In this document: positions 1 to 6,421 of the stretch, in pieces | How the letters are laid out: each line of letters starts with the position of its first letter | Position numbering within the stretch: position 1 is the first letter of the stretch | Assembly (NCBI GenBank): GCA_024231375.1 | Contig: JAAEQP010001214.1 | Coordinates: forward strand, 1-14,637 | From: a bacterium | Lineage (GTDB): Bacteria > Hydrogenedentota > Hydrogenedentia > Hydrogenedentiales > SLHB01 | DNA length: 14,637 bases | Direction of reading: 5' to 3' | The notes under the pieces: model-generated | Databases searched by the model: none | Seen by the model: the letters and a program-made list of their open reading frames with translations, nothing else | Told to the model about the DNA's origin: nothing | Translations under genes and position numbers: made by a program

Positions 1-116
1 AGAGCCAGTCAATCCTCCACGAGGTAAGACCACCGACCGGAGAGCCGTATGCGGGAGAACTGCACGTACGGTTCGGAGGGAGGGGAGACCGGGAAACCGG
101 TCTTCCCTACCCCTAT
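1..116 (+). mobile_element. Group II intron, 3' end (domains V and VI), partial
   Basis: Bases 42-74 fold as a group II intron domain V: the lower helix GAGCCGTAT pairs with GTACGGTTC, a two-base AC bulge follows, and the upper stem GCGG/CTGC closes a GAGAA loop. The catalytic AGC triad is at 43-45. Domain VI follows at 78-112 as a hairpin with a GAAA tetraloop (93-96). All its pairs form except for one unpaired adenine, A109, which is the expected branch point. Placing the 3' splice site seven bases after A109 puts the intron end at 116, with the usual AY ending (AT). Domains I-IV and any reverse transcriptase lie upstream, outside the window. Bases 117-189 between the intron and the next gene show no gene. 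Confidence 0.85.
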
Positions 117-189
117 CACTCGGCAAGAGCCCATGCATTGGGCGGAAGGTCATAGCCACGGGCGTCCATCGAGATAATCGAACCCGGCC

Positions 190-1542
190 TTACCGCAGCG
201 TCACCTGCCCGTAGCTCATGGTATCGCCGGCCGGGGCGTTTCCGAGGGTGTCGATTGTATTGGACGGCTTGTTGCCCGCCCGGACGGTGGCCGTGGCGAA
301 GGAGGTGAAGGGCTTCTCGAAGGGCACGCGGACACGGGCTTCAGGCTTCACGTCGGGATAGACGGGCATCAGGTAGTTGTGGGGTTCGGGTCCGCCCGCG
401 TAGCCGAACAGGTAGGCGCGGCCATCGGGCGTCTCGTGGAAGCGTGCACATCCCGGCCCTTCGCCCTTGTCGATGAGAACGTGGCGCGCCACGACTTCGC
501 CCTTCCGAACGATGGCCAAGTGCAACGACGGCTGGACGGACAGGTCCGGGAAGTACTTGTCGCGCATGAAGGCGTGATGCACGTCCTGCTGCGTGTACAC
601 GACATAGGCGTCGCCCTCAGGGCTAATCCATAGTTCCTGATGGAAAATGTGGCCGGAGGTCTTGTCGACGTTGGTGATTTCGATGGGTTCGGAGAAGGGC
701 TGCGAGGCGATGTCGGGTGTCCAGGTGTAGTACAGAATCCGGAACACATAGTCCCACTTGCGCTCGGTCTGAGCGAATTTGAATTCGCGCCATTCTTCCA
801 CCGGTTCCACAATGTCGCCGACCGCAACGACGTGGCCCGTCCGGTCCTTCAAGGCGACCGGCGAGTAGCACGACCGGATGGGGAACTCAATGAGTCCGTT
901 CTGGAGCGTCTTGCCCGACGCATCGAGCCATGCCCAATGCTGCACGCCGGTCTTGGCGTGGATGTTCAGCATCAGCAGTTCGTCGTTCGTGCCGTCCGCT
1001 CCGTACCCCCGGTACGAGTGGTCCGTGAAGTAGGCTTCGCCGGCCCACGTAGGCGACAGCTTCTTCGGGTTCATCATCTCTTCACTCTTCGGCAGCACGA
1101 ACCGGAGCAGGTGCGGTTCGCAGAGCCCGTACTTGACGCCGGGCGGCTCGGTCGAGTCGTTCACGTAGAGATATAACGACCCGTCTGACAGCACGCCGAA
1201 GGACGTGGGTTCCCGCTGCCGGTATCCCTCTGCTTCGGCAACAACCTTCCAGTCACCGTCGCCTCGGAGCCGCAACCGCCATCGCGTGTTGCATAGCAGG
1301 GGCACGCCTTCGCCCGTTTCCATTTCGCTCACGAGTACGTCGTCGCCTACGCGGGCAATGGAGGTGCAGCCATACGACCACAGGGGGCCTGACCCGTTGC
1401 CGGGGGAGGCGAACGTGTACACGTCCTCGAAAGCGGTCACGGTGGGTTCGATATCGGCCTCGCCAGCGCGGCAGATGCCGCACATCGCGACGGACGCAAG
1501 TACCGCAATCGTCAAAGCCAATGAGTCGGTGCTGAATAACAT
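190..1542 (-). CDS. Secreted propeller-like protein of unknown function
   Basis: This is a 450-residue protein with an N-terminal signal peptide: a hydrophobic stretch at about residues 8-22 and likely cleavage after CRA at residue 26. The rest is rich in short beta-strand units of the form DGxxYLYxND, EGDAYVVYT and DGRAYLFGY (about residues 119-128, 309-317 and 373-381). These resemble the blades of BNR/sialidase-like or other beta-propellers. No catalytic Asp-box set can be assigned, so no enzyme activity is claimed. The ATG at 1542 is chosen because GGGAGGAG lies just upstream and the signal peptide begins there; the open frame runs further upstream into the neighbouring gene but that extension looks non-coding. 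It starts 20 bp after the stop of the SGNH hydrolase gene and is probably co-transcribed with it. Likely location is the periplasm or cell surface. Confidence 0.7.
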   Translation of the reverse strand: MLFSTDSLALTIAVLASVAMCGICRAGEADIEPTVTAFEDVYTFASPGNGSGPLWSYGCTSIARVGDDVLVSEMETGEGVPLLCNTRWRLRLRGDGDWKVVAEAEGYRQREPTSFGVLSDGSLYLYVNDSTEPPGVKYGLCEPHLLRFVLPKSEEMMNPKKLSPTWAGEAYFTDHSYRGYGADGTNDELLMLNIHAKTGVQHWAWLDASGKTLQNGLIEFPIRSCYSPVALKDRTGHVVAVGDIVEPVEEWREFKFAQTERKWDYVFRILYYTWTPDIASQPFSEPIEITNVDKTSGHIFHQELWISPEGDAYVVYTQQDVHHAFMRDKYFPDLSVQPSLHLAIVRKGEVVARHVLIDKGEGPGCARFHETPDGRAYLFGYAGGPEPHNYLMPVYPDVKPEARVRVPFEKPFTSFATATVRAGNKPSNTIDTLGNAPAGDTMSYGQVTLR

Positions 1543-1562
1543 GCTCACTCCTCCCGCGACGT

Positions 1563-2513
1563 CTATTCGGCCGGCACCGCAAGCCGTGCCACCAGCGCAC
1601 CCGCCACCGCTTCGTGTCCTTCTGCGCTCAAATGAATGTGGTCTACAAACAGTCGTGGCGCCGGTGGAATAACCTCCGACAACTCCAACAGCGCAATGCC
1701 TTCGGCGTCCAGGGTCTGGCGTACGGTCTCGGGCAGCGGTGGGTTCTCCTCCCGCTCCATGAAAGGCGATACCACGACCAACACGCGCTCCTTGCCAACT
1801 TCCCGCGCCAGACCAACCAACGCGTCGACATTTCGTTCCACGCGCCCGGTCTCGTCGAGTTGCTCCACGGGTTCCGTCACGGGCGGCGGCGCGATCCATT
1901 CCCAGCCGAACCGGCTGTGCGCCATGAGGCGGGCGATAGCCAGCGCCTGTGTTGTTGCGAACCACGGCCTGCGAAGCGGGAAGGCGACGCTGTTGCGCAC
2001 AAGGCTTGAGTTCGGGGGACGAAGGAAGTCGCCGGGGATTACGTATACCACCACGAGGCCGGGCTTGAGTTGCGACAGGTGCGTCCGATACAAGGCCGTC
2101 ATCTGTGCAACCGAATACCCGTTGACGCCCGCATTGACGACCGTTGTGCCGAGGGCGGCTTCGAGGCGCGACGTGAATAGCGCCTCATGGGGCATTCGCA
2201 CGCCGCCCCAGGTCACGGAATCGCCCAGGACAAGTGTGGGGCTCGAGTGCGCGAGAAGGGCGTCCGTGGACCGTGTATCGCGTATGCCGCCGTTGTTTAC
2301 GTCTACGGTGACGCCCGCGTAGGAAACGCGCTGGTTGGGTTTGAGGCGGTACCCCGCGGCGGCGTCCTCTTCGTATAGCACCGGTTGGGCCAGCCCCAGG
2401 AATCGGAGTGCCAGTTCAAGGAGGACCAGCGTGGCCACGAGGACGAAGCCGCCCGCCGCGGCTCGCCTCAGCCACGTCCGCCGTTGGTTGGTTTCGGTGT
2501 TGGGAGTGCTCAC
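1563..2513 (-). CDS. Membrane-anchored SGNH/GDSL-family hydrolase-like protein
   Basis: This 316-residue protein has one transmembrane segment near the N-terminus (about residues 20-40) and a periplasmic SGNH-fold domain. Visible blocks are VLGDSVTWG with the nucleophile S99, NAGVNGYS with G129, and the C-terminal DHIH (D291, H294). The block that normally reads GxND reads IPGDF (residues 159-163), so the oxyanion-hole Asn appears to be Gly. The segment GYRLKPN followed by NNGGIRD is typical of the membrane-linked SGNH proteins found near polysaccharide genes. Family members are esterases or deacetylases acting on glycans or lipids; the substrate here is unknown. The start is a GTG without a Shine-Dalgarno sequence, directly preceded by a promoter (see the promoter entry). 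It is the first gene of a pair with the secreted propeller-like protein. Confidence 0.8.
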   Translation of the reverse strand: MSTPNTETNQRRTWLRRAAAGGFVLVATLVLLELALRFLGLAQPVLYEEDAAAGYRLKPNQRVSYAGVTVDVNNGGIRDTRSTDALLAHSSPTLVLGDSVTWGGVRMPHEALFTSRLEAALGTTVVNAGVNGYSVAQMTALYRTHLSQLKPGLVVVYVIPGDFLRPPNSSLVRNSVAFPLRRPWFATTQALAIARLMAHSRFGWEWIAPPPVTEPVEQLDETGRVERNVDALVGLAREVGKERVLVVVSPFMEREENPPLPETVRQTLDAEGIALLELSEVIPPAPRLFVDHIHLSAEGHEAVAGALVARLAVPAE

Positions 2514-2548
2514 GGTCGTATTGTGGGGCCGTGGAACAGGCGCGTCAA
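2514..2548 (-). promoter_or_regulatory. Promoter of the SGNH gene, probably leaderless
   Basis: Read on the minus strand, TTGACG (2548-2543) and CACAAT (2525-2520) are separated by 17 bp. The -10 box ends six bases before the GTG start codon at 2513, so transcription should begin at or next to the start codon. No Shine-Dalgarno sequence is present. Confidence 0.5.
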
Positions 2549-2614
2549 GTATGACGAATCGCTGATAAGGTCCCCCGTTTCCCTGATGCAGCCAATTGGT
2601 GTCAGGTCACGGGA

Positions 2615-2739
2615 GTCGAACCCTTCCGGGTTCGGCGAGAGGAGGTCTTCCGTCCCCGAGTAGCCCGGTCGCTTCCTTTGGAACCGTCCGGCCTACCCGG
2701 GGTCGAGAGCGCGCCACCATCAACCCGGAAGGGTTGGAC
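2615..2739. repeat. Inverted-repeat (BIME/MITE-like) intergenic element
   Basis: The 18-mer GTCGAACCCTTCCGGGTT at 2615-2632 recurs in inverted orientation at 2722-2739 with one mismatch (17 of 18 bases). Each arm is itself a small hairpin (CGAACCC/GGGTTCG around TTCC; CAACCC/GGGTTG around GGAA). The arms are 89 bp apart and the interior contains no gene. The element fills most of the gap between the LOG gene and the SGNH promoter. Paired inverted hairpins of this kind are typical of REP doublets or of small non-autonomous elements; which one cannot be told from one copy. Confidence 0.5.
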
Positions 2740-2757
2740 AAGCCGACGAGCCAATCT

Positions 2758-2774
2758 GGGGCACTTGCTGCCCC
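2758..2774 (-). terminator. Hairpin just after the LOG gene, possible terminator
   Basis: GGGGCA (2758-2763) and TGCCCC (2769-2774) form a six-pair stem with a five-base loop, directly after the LOG stop codon. No T-run follows on the minus strand, so termination would be weak or need another factor. Confidence 0.35.
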
Positions 2775-2775
2775 G

Positions 2776-3618
2776 TCACTGAAGATAGTGCCGGGTCAAC
2801 TCACCCTTCAGATACTCAAAGGCCGTGTCCACGTCGTCGCAGAACTTGAAGAGGTCCAGATCCTCGGGAGCGATGACGCCCCATTTCACCATGGCTTCAA
2901 AATCCACGACCTCGTTCCAGAATTCCGTGCCATAGAGGACAATCGGTCGAGGTTTTGTGGTCTTCTTGGTCTGAATAATCGTGAGCAACTCGAACAGTTC
3001 ATCCATGGTGCCCACACCGCCGGGGAATACGACCATGCCGCGGCCCATGGAGAAAAACCAGAACTTGCGTACGAAGAAGTAGTGAAACTCAAAGCACAAT
3101 TCCCGCGACTGGTACGGGTTCGGGTGCTGTTCCATGGGCAGGCTGATGTTGAGACCCACCGACAGCCCGTTGGCGCGGGCGGCGCCGCGGTTGGCCGCTT
3201 CCATCATGCCGGGCCCGCCGCCTGAACACACGATGAACCGCCGCGAGGGTTGTGGCAGCGACTTTGACCAGCGCGTGAGGCGTTCCGCCAAGTCCGCGGC
3301 GTCCTCGTAGTACCGGGCAAGCCGCACGCCGTTCTCGCCTTGTTCGACCGCCGCCCGCAACTCGTCCGTGGGCGTGGCACTCTCGTCCAACGCCGTGCGC
3401 GCGTCAGCCAGATTCCGTTGGGCGTCTTCAAGCGGAAGAGACCGTGCCGAGCCCAGAAACACGATGGTATCTTCGACGCCCAGCCTCTTGAACCGCGTTT
3501 CGGGTTCCTCGAATTCGCACAGTACGCGAATGCTGCGGGCCTCGGGTCCATTCAGAAACGTGAGGTCGTTGTAGGCCTTGACGGGGGATAGGGCGTCGGG
3601 GTCGTTCTGTTCGGTCAT
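2776..3618 (-). CDS. LOG-family nucleotide 5'-monophosphate phosphoribohydrolase-like protein
   Basis: This 280-residue Rossmann-fold protein carries the LOG-family signatures: VFLGSARS (residues 53-60), GGGPGMMEA (133-141), a conserved FFVRKF (181-186) and PGGVGTMDE (199-207), the family's nucleotide-binding and catalytic motif. Relatives, often misnamed lysine decarboxylases, remove the base from nucleoside monophosphates: plant and bacterial LOG act on cytokinin nucleotides and PpnN on purine and pyrimidine nucleotides. The N-terminal region of about 45 residues and a helical insert at about 61-125 make it longer than minimal LOG enzymes. The ATG at 3618 is chosen for the GAGGAGA just upstream (3629-3623). 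It diverges from the AICAR formyltransferase gene, which suggests but does not prove a role in purine nucleotide balance. Confidence 0.85.
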   Translation of the reverse strand: MTEQNDPDALSPVKAYNDLTFLNGPEARSIRVLCEFEEPETRFKRLGVEDTIVFLGSARSLPLEDAQRNLADARTALDESATPTDELRAAVEQGENGVRLARYYEDAADLAERLTRWSKSLPQPSRRFIVCSGGGPGMMEAANRGAARANGLSVGLNISLPMEQHPNPYQSRELCFEFHYFFVRKFWFFSMGRGMVVFPGGVGTMDELFELLTIIQTKKTTKPRPIVLYGTEFWNEVVDFEAMVKWGVIAPEDLDLFKFCDDVDTAFEYLKGELTRHYLQ

Positions 3619-3637
3619 GGGCTCTCCTCGGCGGCTG

Positions 3638-3666
3638 TTGACAACCCCCAAACCGGGTGATAGAGT
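3638..3666 (+). promoter_or_regulatory. Sigma70-type promoter for the ZTP riboswitch and AICAR formyltransferase
   Basis: A perfect TTGACA (3638-3643) is followed after exactly 17 bp by TAGAGT (3661-3666, four of six consensus bases). Transcription should begin near 3673, about ten bases before the first pair of the riboswitch aptamer, which supports the assignment. Confidence 0.75.
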
Positions 3667-3676
3667 ACGCCCATAA

Positions 3677-3682
3677 AGTATA
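3677..3682 (-). promoter_or_regulatory. -10 box for the LOG gene
   Basis: TATACT on the minus strand (3682-3677) would start transcription near 3670 and give a leader of about 50 nt to the LOG start codon. No convincing -35 box lies 16-18 bp upstream. It sits just beside the oppositely oriented promoter of the riboswitch. Confidence 0.35.
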
Positions 3683-3765
3683 CGCTGTCGCGACTGGCGA
3701 AGGAAACGTGGAATTAACCACGGGGAAGCGGCAGGCGTCGATGTGAATTTGCCGATCGCCTGGGC
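3683..3765 (+). promoter_or_regulatory. ZTP riboswitch (pfl motif) aptamer
   Basis: The conserved cores of the ZMP/ZTP-sensing aptamer are present in order: GACTGGCGA (3692-3700), the hairpin CGTGG/CCACG (3707-3711 with 3718-3722) running into GGGGAAGCG (3722-3730), and the terminal CGCCTGGGC (3757-3765). Helix P1 forms between 3683-3690 and 3729-3737 with eight pairs and one bulged G. GGCG at 3696-3699 can pair with CGCC at 3757-3760 as the known pseudoknot. The ligand in this class is ZMP or ZTP, the AICAR ribotides that accumulate when 10-formyltetrahydrofolate is short. The gene downstream encodes the enzyme that consumes ZMP, which is the classical context. Confidence 0.92.
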
Positions 3766-3797
3766 GCTGAGAACGAGCGTCCGGGCGCGTTTGTTTT
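3757..3797 (+). terminator. Riboswitch expression platform: intrinsic terminator overlapping the aptamer
   Basis: Bases 3757-3767 pair with 3777-3787 in an 11-pair stem (two G-T wobbles) around a nine-base loop, followed by CG and TTTGTTTT (3790-3797). The 5' arm includes the whole conserved CGCCTGGGC of the aptamer. Aptamer folding and terminator folding therefore exclude each other. Ligand binding should hold this strand in the aptamer and let transcription proceed, making an ON switch. Confidence 0.88.
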
Positions 3798-3829
3798 CAG
3801 GGGTTTCGTTACCACGGAGGACCCTACCC

Positions 3830-4945
3830 ATGGCAGACCAAGATCTGAAGAAAATGTACCGTACCCGCACCGAGGGCGACTTCCCTGACACCATCGAGGT
3901 GATGGGGCGCACCTACCTGAAGAACGAGGATTTGCGGTACGGGACCAACCCGCACCAGCCGGCCGCGTTCTACCGTCCCGCCGACGGGGACTTGGTGCTT
4001 GGGGCCTACGAAATCCTGAAGACGGGCAAGAGCGGCCTGTCCCAAACCAACATCGAGGACATGCACCACGCTGTTGGCATTCTGAAGTTCATGCAACGCC
4101 CTGCATGCGCCGTCATGAAGCACTGCAACCCGTCGGGTGTGGCGATCCAGGTGGACGACCTGCCGCAGGTCGACGTGTACCGGCGCGCGCGCGATGCCGA
4201 CGCCCAAGCGGCTTTCGGTAGCGTCGTGGTGTTTAACACCGAGGTGGACGCCGAGACGGCCACGGAAATTATGCAGAGCATCGTGGAAGGTGTGGCGGCG
4301 CCCTCGTTCCAGCCGGAAGCGCTGGAGGTGCTGAGCGATTTCGAGACCTTCCGCAGGAACAAGCAGATTCGCGTCATCAAGCTGCCCGGCCTTGCGGCCC
4401 TGCCCAAGTATGTCGACGACGGCACTGACAAGGTCGAGATGAAGGTGTTCGACGACGGCAGTATGGTGCTTGCGAAGCCGTATCTGTCGCGCGTGAAGGG
4501 TCCCGAAGACCTGATGCCCGCGTACAATGAGCACAAGAAGAAGGGGCGCATCGACATCGCGCGGAAACCCACGGACCGCGAACTCGACGACCTGCTCTTT
4601 GCCTGGTACGTGAACATTCACGTCCGGTCCAACGGTGTGGTTATCGTGAAGAACGGCCAGACGCTCGCGGTCGGCACCGGCGAACAGGACCGGGTCGGCG
4701 CGGTGCAGCAGGCCGTCATCAAGGCCCAGAGCAAGTACAAAGGCGATGAGACGCTTGAAGGCGCGGTTATGGCGTCGGACGGGTTCTTCCCCTTCCGCGA
4801 CGGCGTGGACGCGGCCACCAGCGTGGGCATCACCGCCATCTGCCAACCCGGCGGCAGCGTGGCCGATTTCGACGTTATCGCCGCGTGCAACGAGACAGAG
4901 ACCACCATGGTCTTCACCGGCGAACGCTGTTTCTCGCACCACTAG
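3830..4945 (+). CDS. purH: AICAR formyltransferase, single-domain PurH
   Basis: This 371-residue protein matches the C-terminal AICAR transformylase domain of PurH. It adds a formyl group from 10-formyltetrahydrofolate to AICAR (ZMP) to give FAICAR, the ninth step of de novo purine synthesis, in the cytoplasm. Visible motifs are LRYGTNPHQ (residues 35-43), MKHCNPSG with the catalytic Lys97-His98, a FAWYVNIHVRSNG block (257-269), GTGEQDRVGA (282-291) and SDGFFPFRD (316-324). The N-terminal IMP cyclohydrolase domain of the usual roughly 520-residue enzyme is absent, so ring closure must be done by another protein. The ATG at 3830 has GGAGG nine bases upstream (3816-3820); the open frame upstream runs through the riboswitch and is not translated. 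Expression is controlled by that riboswitch, and a SUI1-family gene follows after a hairpin. Confidence 0.92.
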   Translation: MADQDLKKMYRTRTEGDFPDTIEVMGRTYLKNEDLRYGTNPHQPAAFYRPADGDLVLGAYEILKTGKSGLSQTNIEDMHHAVGILKFMQRPACAVMKHCNPSGVAIQVDDLPQVDVYRRARDADAQAAFGSVVVFNTEVDAETATEIMQSIVEGVAAPSFQPEALEVLSDFETFRRNKQIRVIKLPGLAALPKYVDDGTDKVEMKVFDDGSMVLAKPYLSRVKGPEDLMPAYNEHKKKGRIDIARKPTDRELDDLLFAWYVNIHVRSNGVVIVKNGQTLAVGTGEQDRVGAVQQAVIKAQSKYKGDETLEGAVMASDGFFPFRDGVDAATSVGITAICQPGGSVADFDVIAACNETETTMVFTGERCFSHH

Positions 4946-4954
4946 GATTCCAAC

Positions 4955-4985
4955 GGCTGGGCGGTCCATCCGGGGCCGCCCAGCC
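4955..4985 (+). terminator. Strong hairpin between purH and the SUI1 gene
   Basis: GGCTGGGCGG (4955-4964) pairs perfectly with CCGCCCAGCC (4976-4985) around an 11-base loop, followed only by TCTTA and GGTTT. It lies 10 bp after the purH stop and 15 bp before the next ATG. It may be a partial terminator or a 3'-end stabiliser that lowers expression of the downstream gene. Confidence 0.6.
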
Positions 4986-5000
4986 TCTTAGGTTTCACCG

Positions 5001-5381
5001 ATGGCGAAACGCAAAGACCGAATCAACACGAATCACGACGCCAACCCCCTGACCGACAATCCTTTCGGAGCCTTGGCCGGAATGGCGGGTGACTTACCCG
5101 AAGGCCCACCCGAACCCGAGACGCCCACCACCGACAAGCCCGCCGCGTCGGCCTACGCCGTTGGCCGCACGAAGAAGGGCAACTACCCTATCTTCTTCGA
5201 GAAACGCCCCAACGGCAAAGTCGTCACCGTCGTCCGGAAAGTGTCGGGCGATGCCGAGGGGTTGCTCCGTCTGCTGAAGAAGGCCTGCGGCACCGGCGGA
5301 ACATTGGCGGAAGACGGCATCGAACTCCAAGGCGACCAACGCACGCGCGTTGAGGAACAGCTCAAGCGGTTGGGGTTGTGA
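5001..5381 (+). CDS. SUI1/eIF1-family translation factor (YciH-like)
   Basis: This is a 126-residue protein. Residues about 65-125 form a SUI1/eIF1 domain with VTVVRKV (75-81), KKACGTGG (93-100) and GIELQGDQR (106-114), the family's most conserved surface. The first 60 residues are polar and proline-rich and look disordered. Bacterial YciH proteins bind the small ribosomal subunit and have been linked to start-codon fidelity and stress repression of translation; the role here is inferred. It follows purH by 55 bp, most of it a stable hairpin, and has only a weak AGG before the start. It may be read through from the riboswitch promoter. Confidence 0.88.
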   Translation: MAKRKDRINTNHDANPLTDNPFGALAGMAGDLPEGPPEPETPTTDKPAASAYAVGRTKKGNYPIFFEKRPNGKVVTVVRKVSGDAEGLLRLLKKACGTGGTLAEDGIELQGDQRTRVEEQLKRLGL

Positions 5382-5440
5382 CCGTCATTCCCGGCGACTG
5401 CCTGGAGCGCGAGATGCTTCGCATTCGCTCAGCGTGACGG
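5382..5440. repeat. REP-like imperfect palindrome
   Basis: CCGTCA at 5382-5387 pairs with TGACGG at 5435-5440, and the 3' half contains GAGATGCTTCGC and GCTCAGCGTGAC. This resembles a type of dispersed intergenic palindrome with TTCGCTCAG and TGAC ends seen in many bacterial genomes. It begins directly after the SUI1 stop codon and could also act as an end hairpin for that transcript. Only one copy is visible here. Confidence 0.4.
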
Positions 5441-5493
5441 GAAGGTCGTCCGAGGTCCGAAATCCACTGTCGCGCTTGGCCTTAGCCAGTCCT

Positions 5494-5522
5494 TTGACGG
5501 GACACGTCCCCAGTGATACCAT
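5494..5522 (+). promoter_or_regulatory. Candidate promoter for the ABC exporter operon
   Basis: TTGACG (5494-5499) and TACCAT (5517-5522, four of six consensus bases) are spaced by 17 bp. The -10 box ends eight bases before the ATG at 5531, so the transcript would begin at or next to the start codon. No Shine-Dalgarno sequence precedes that ATG. Confidence 0.4.
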
Positions 5523-5530
5523 CTGTCTTC

Positions 5531-6421
5531 ATGAGCCGCGCGTTCTATAGCAGCACCCAGCAACGTCAGGTGGGCCGTGTCCTTCCGGACCTTCTACGCG
5601 CTCGTGGGCTGCTGTGGGACCTCATCTCGAAGGAGTTCCGCGCCCGGTACCGCAACGCCACGATCGGTGTGGTGTGGGCCGTTCTGCAGCCGCTTCTGAT
5701 GACGCTCATTCTGGCGTTCGTATTCGGGGTCGTCTTCCAGTGGCGTTTTGAGGAACGGGGCATCGGCGGCGATGAGCCGCTGGCCGTGTTCCTTCTGTGT
5801 GGGTTGGTTCCCTGGCAATTCCTCGCAACGGCGCTGGCCGTGGGCGTGGGATCGCTCGTGGGGAACCGGGAACTCGTGAAGAAGGTGGGGTTCGCACGCG
5901 AGGTGATTCCGCTATCGGCCGTCTTGAGCTGCATCGTCAACCTGGCGATCGGATTTCTCGTCCTCATCGGCGTCCGCTTGCTGACGGGAGGCCCCTTGGG
6001 CGTGGGACTCATCTGGGTCCTGCCCATCTTTGTCGTCCAACTCGCCCTAATTGTGGGCTTGTCTCTGCTGCTTTCCGCGATGAACGTGTTGTTCCGAGAC
6101 GTGTTCTACATGACCGAGATTCTCATCGCCTTGGGGTTCTATGCGACCCCGATCTTCTATCCGCTCCAGATGGTGGAGAACAGCGCGGCGGGTCTGGCTT
6201 CGAAAATTGGAATCCCTGCGTTGAGCGGCGATCTGACGATCCGCCTCTACATGCTGAATCCGATGGCGGGATTGGTCACGGCGTACCGTCAGGCCTTTCT
6301 CGGCAACCAGATCCCGGATGCCGACCTCCTGGTCTGGCCCGTGACCTGTGCCGTAGTGGCGCTCGTTCTTGGCGTGGTGGCGTTTCGGCGCATAGCGCCC
6401 ACAATGGCGGACCATCTGTAA
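5531..6421 (+). CDS. wzm: ABC-2 type polysaccharide export permease (Wzm-like)
   Basis: This 296-residue integral membrane protein has about six hydrophobic segments (roughly residues 46-70, 84-108, 126-150, 158-184, 194-212 and 268-285). It shows the Wzm signatures: KEFRARYRNATIGVVWAVLQP near the N-terminus, RDVFYMTEILIALGFYATP at about 189-207, and a C-terminal LNPMAGLVTAYRQA. With the ATPase encoded next it should move a lipid-linked or finished glycan across the inner membrane for the cell surface. A GTG at 5513, six codons upstream in frame, is an alternative start, but neither start has a Shine-Dalgarno sequence and the promoter geometry favours 5531. Its stop codon overlaps the ATPase start (TAATG), so the two are translationally coupled. 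Confidence 0.88.
   Translation: MSRAFYSSTQQRQVGRVLPDLLRARGLLWDLISKEFRARYRNATIGVVWAVLQPLLMTLILAFVFGVVFQWRFEERGIGGDEPLAVFLLCGLVPWQFLATALAVGVGSLVGNRELVKKVGFAREVIPLSAVLSCIVNLAIGFLVLIGVRLLTGGPLGVGLIWVLPIFVVQLALIVGLSLLLSAMNVLFRDVFYMTEILIALGFYATPIFYPLQMVENSAAGLASKIGIPALSGDLTIRLYMLNPMAGLVTAYRQAFLGNQIPDADLLVWPVTCAVVALVLGVVAFRRIAPTMADHL

Noticed and set aside
129..143. Small hairpin GCCCA/TGGGC downstream of the propeller gene as a terminator
   Set aside because: Only five pairs and no T-tract on the minus strand, so it is too weak to call.
2600..2640. tRNA T-arm-like sequence GGGTTCGACTCCC on the minus strand
   Set aside because: No matching acceptor stem or anticodon arm is found within tRNA distance; the sequence is explained by the hairpin arm of the inverted-repeat element.
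3743..3829. Upstream in-frame extension of purH
   Set aside because: It runs through the riboswitch and terminator; the ATG at 3830 has a good ribosome-binding site and fits the family.
3824..4969. Long antisense open frame (381 codons) opposite purH
   Set aside because: It mirrors the purH codon structure in a GC-rich gene, shows no family motifs and covers the conserved AICAR formyltransferase on the other strand.
5797..6420. N-terminal extension of the Wzt-like frame
   Set aside because: It lies entirely within the permease gene in another frame and is Arg/Gly-rich without homology; the true start at 6421 overlaps the permease stop.
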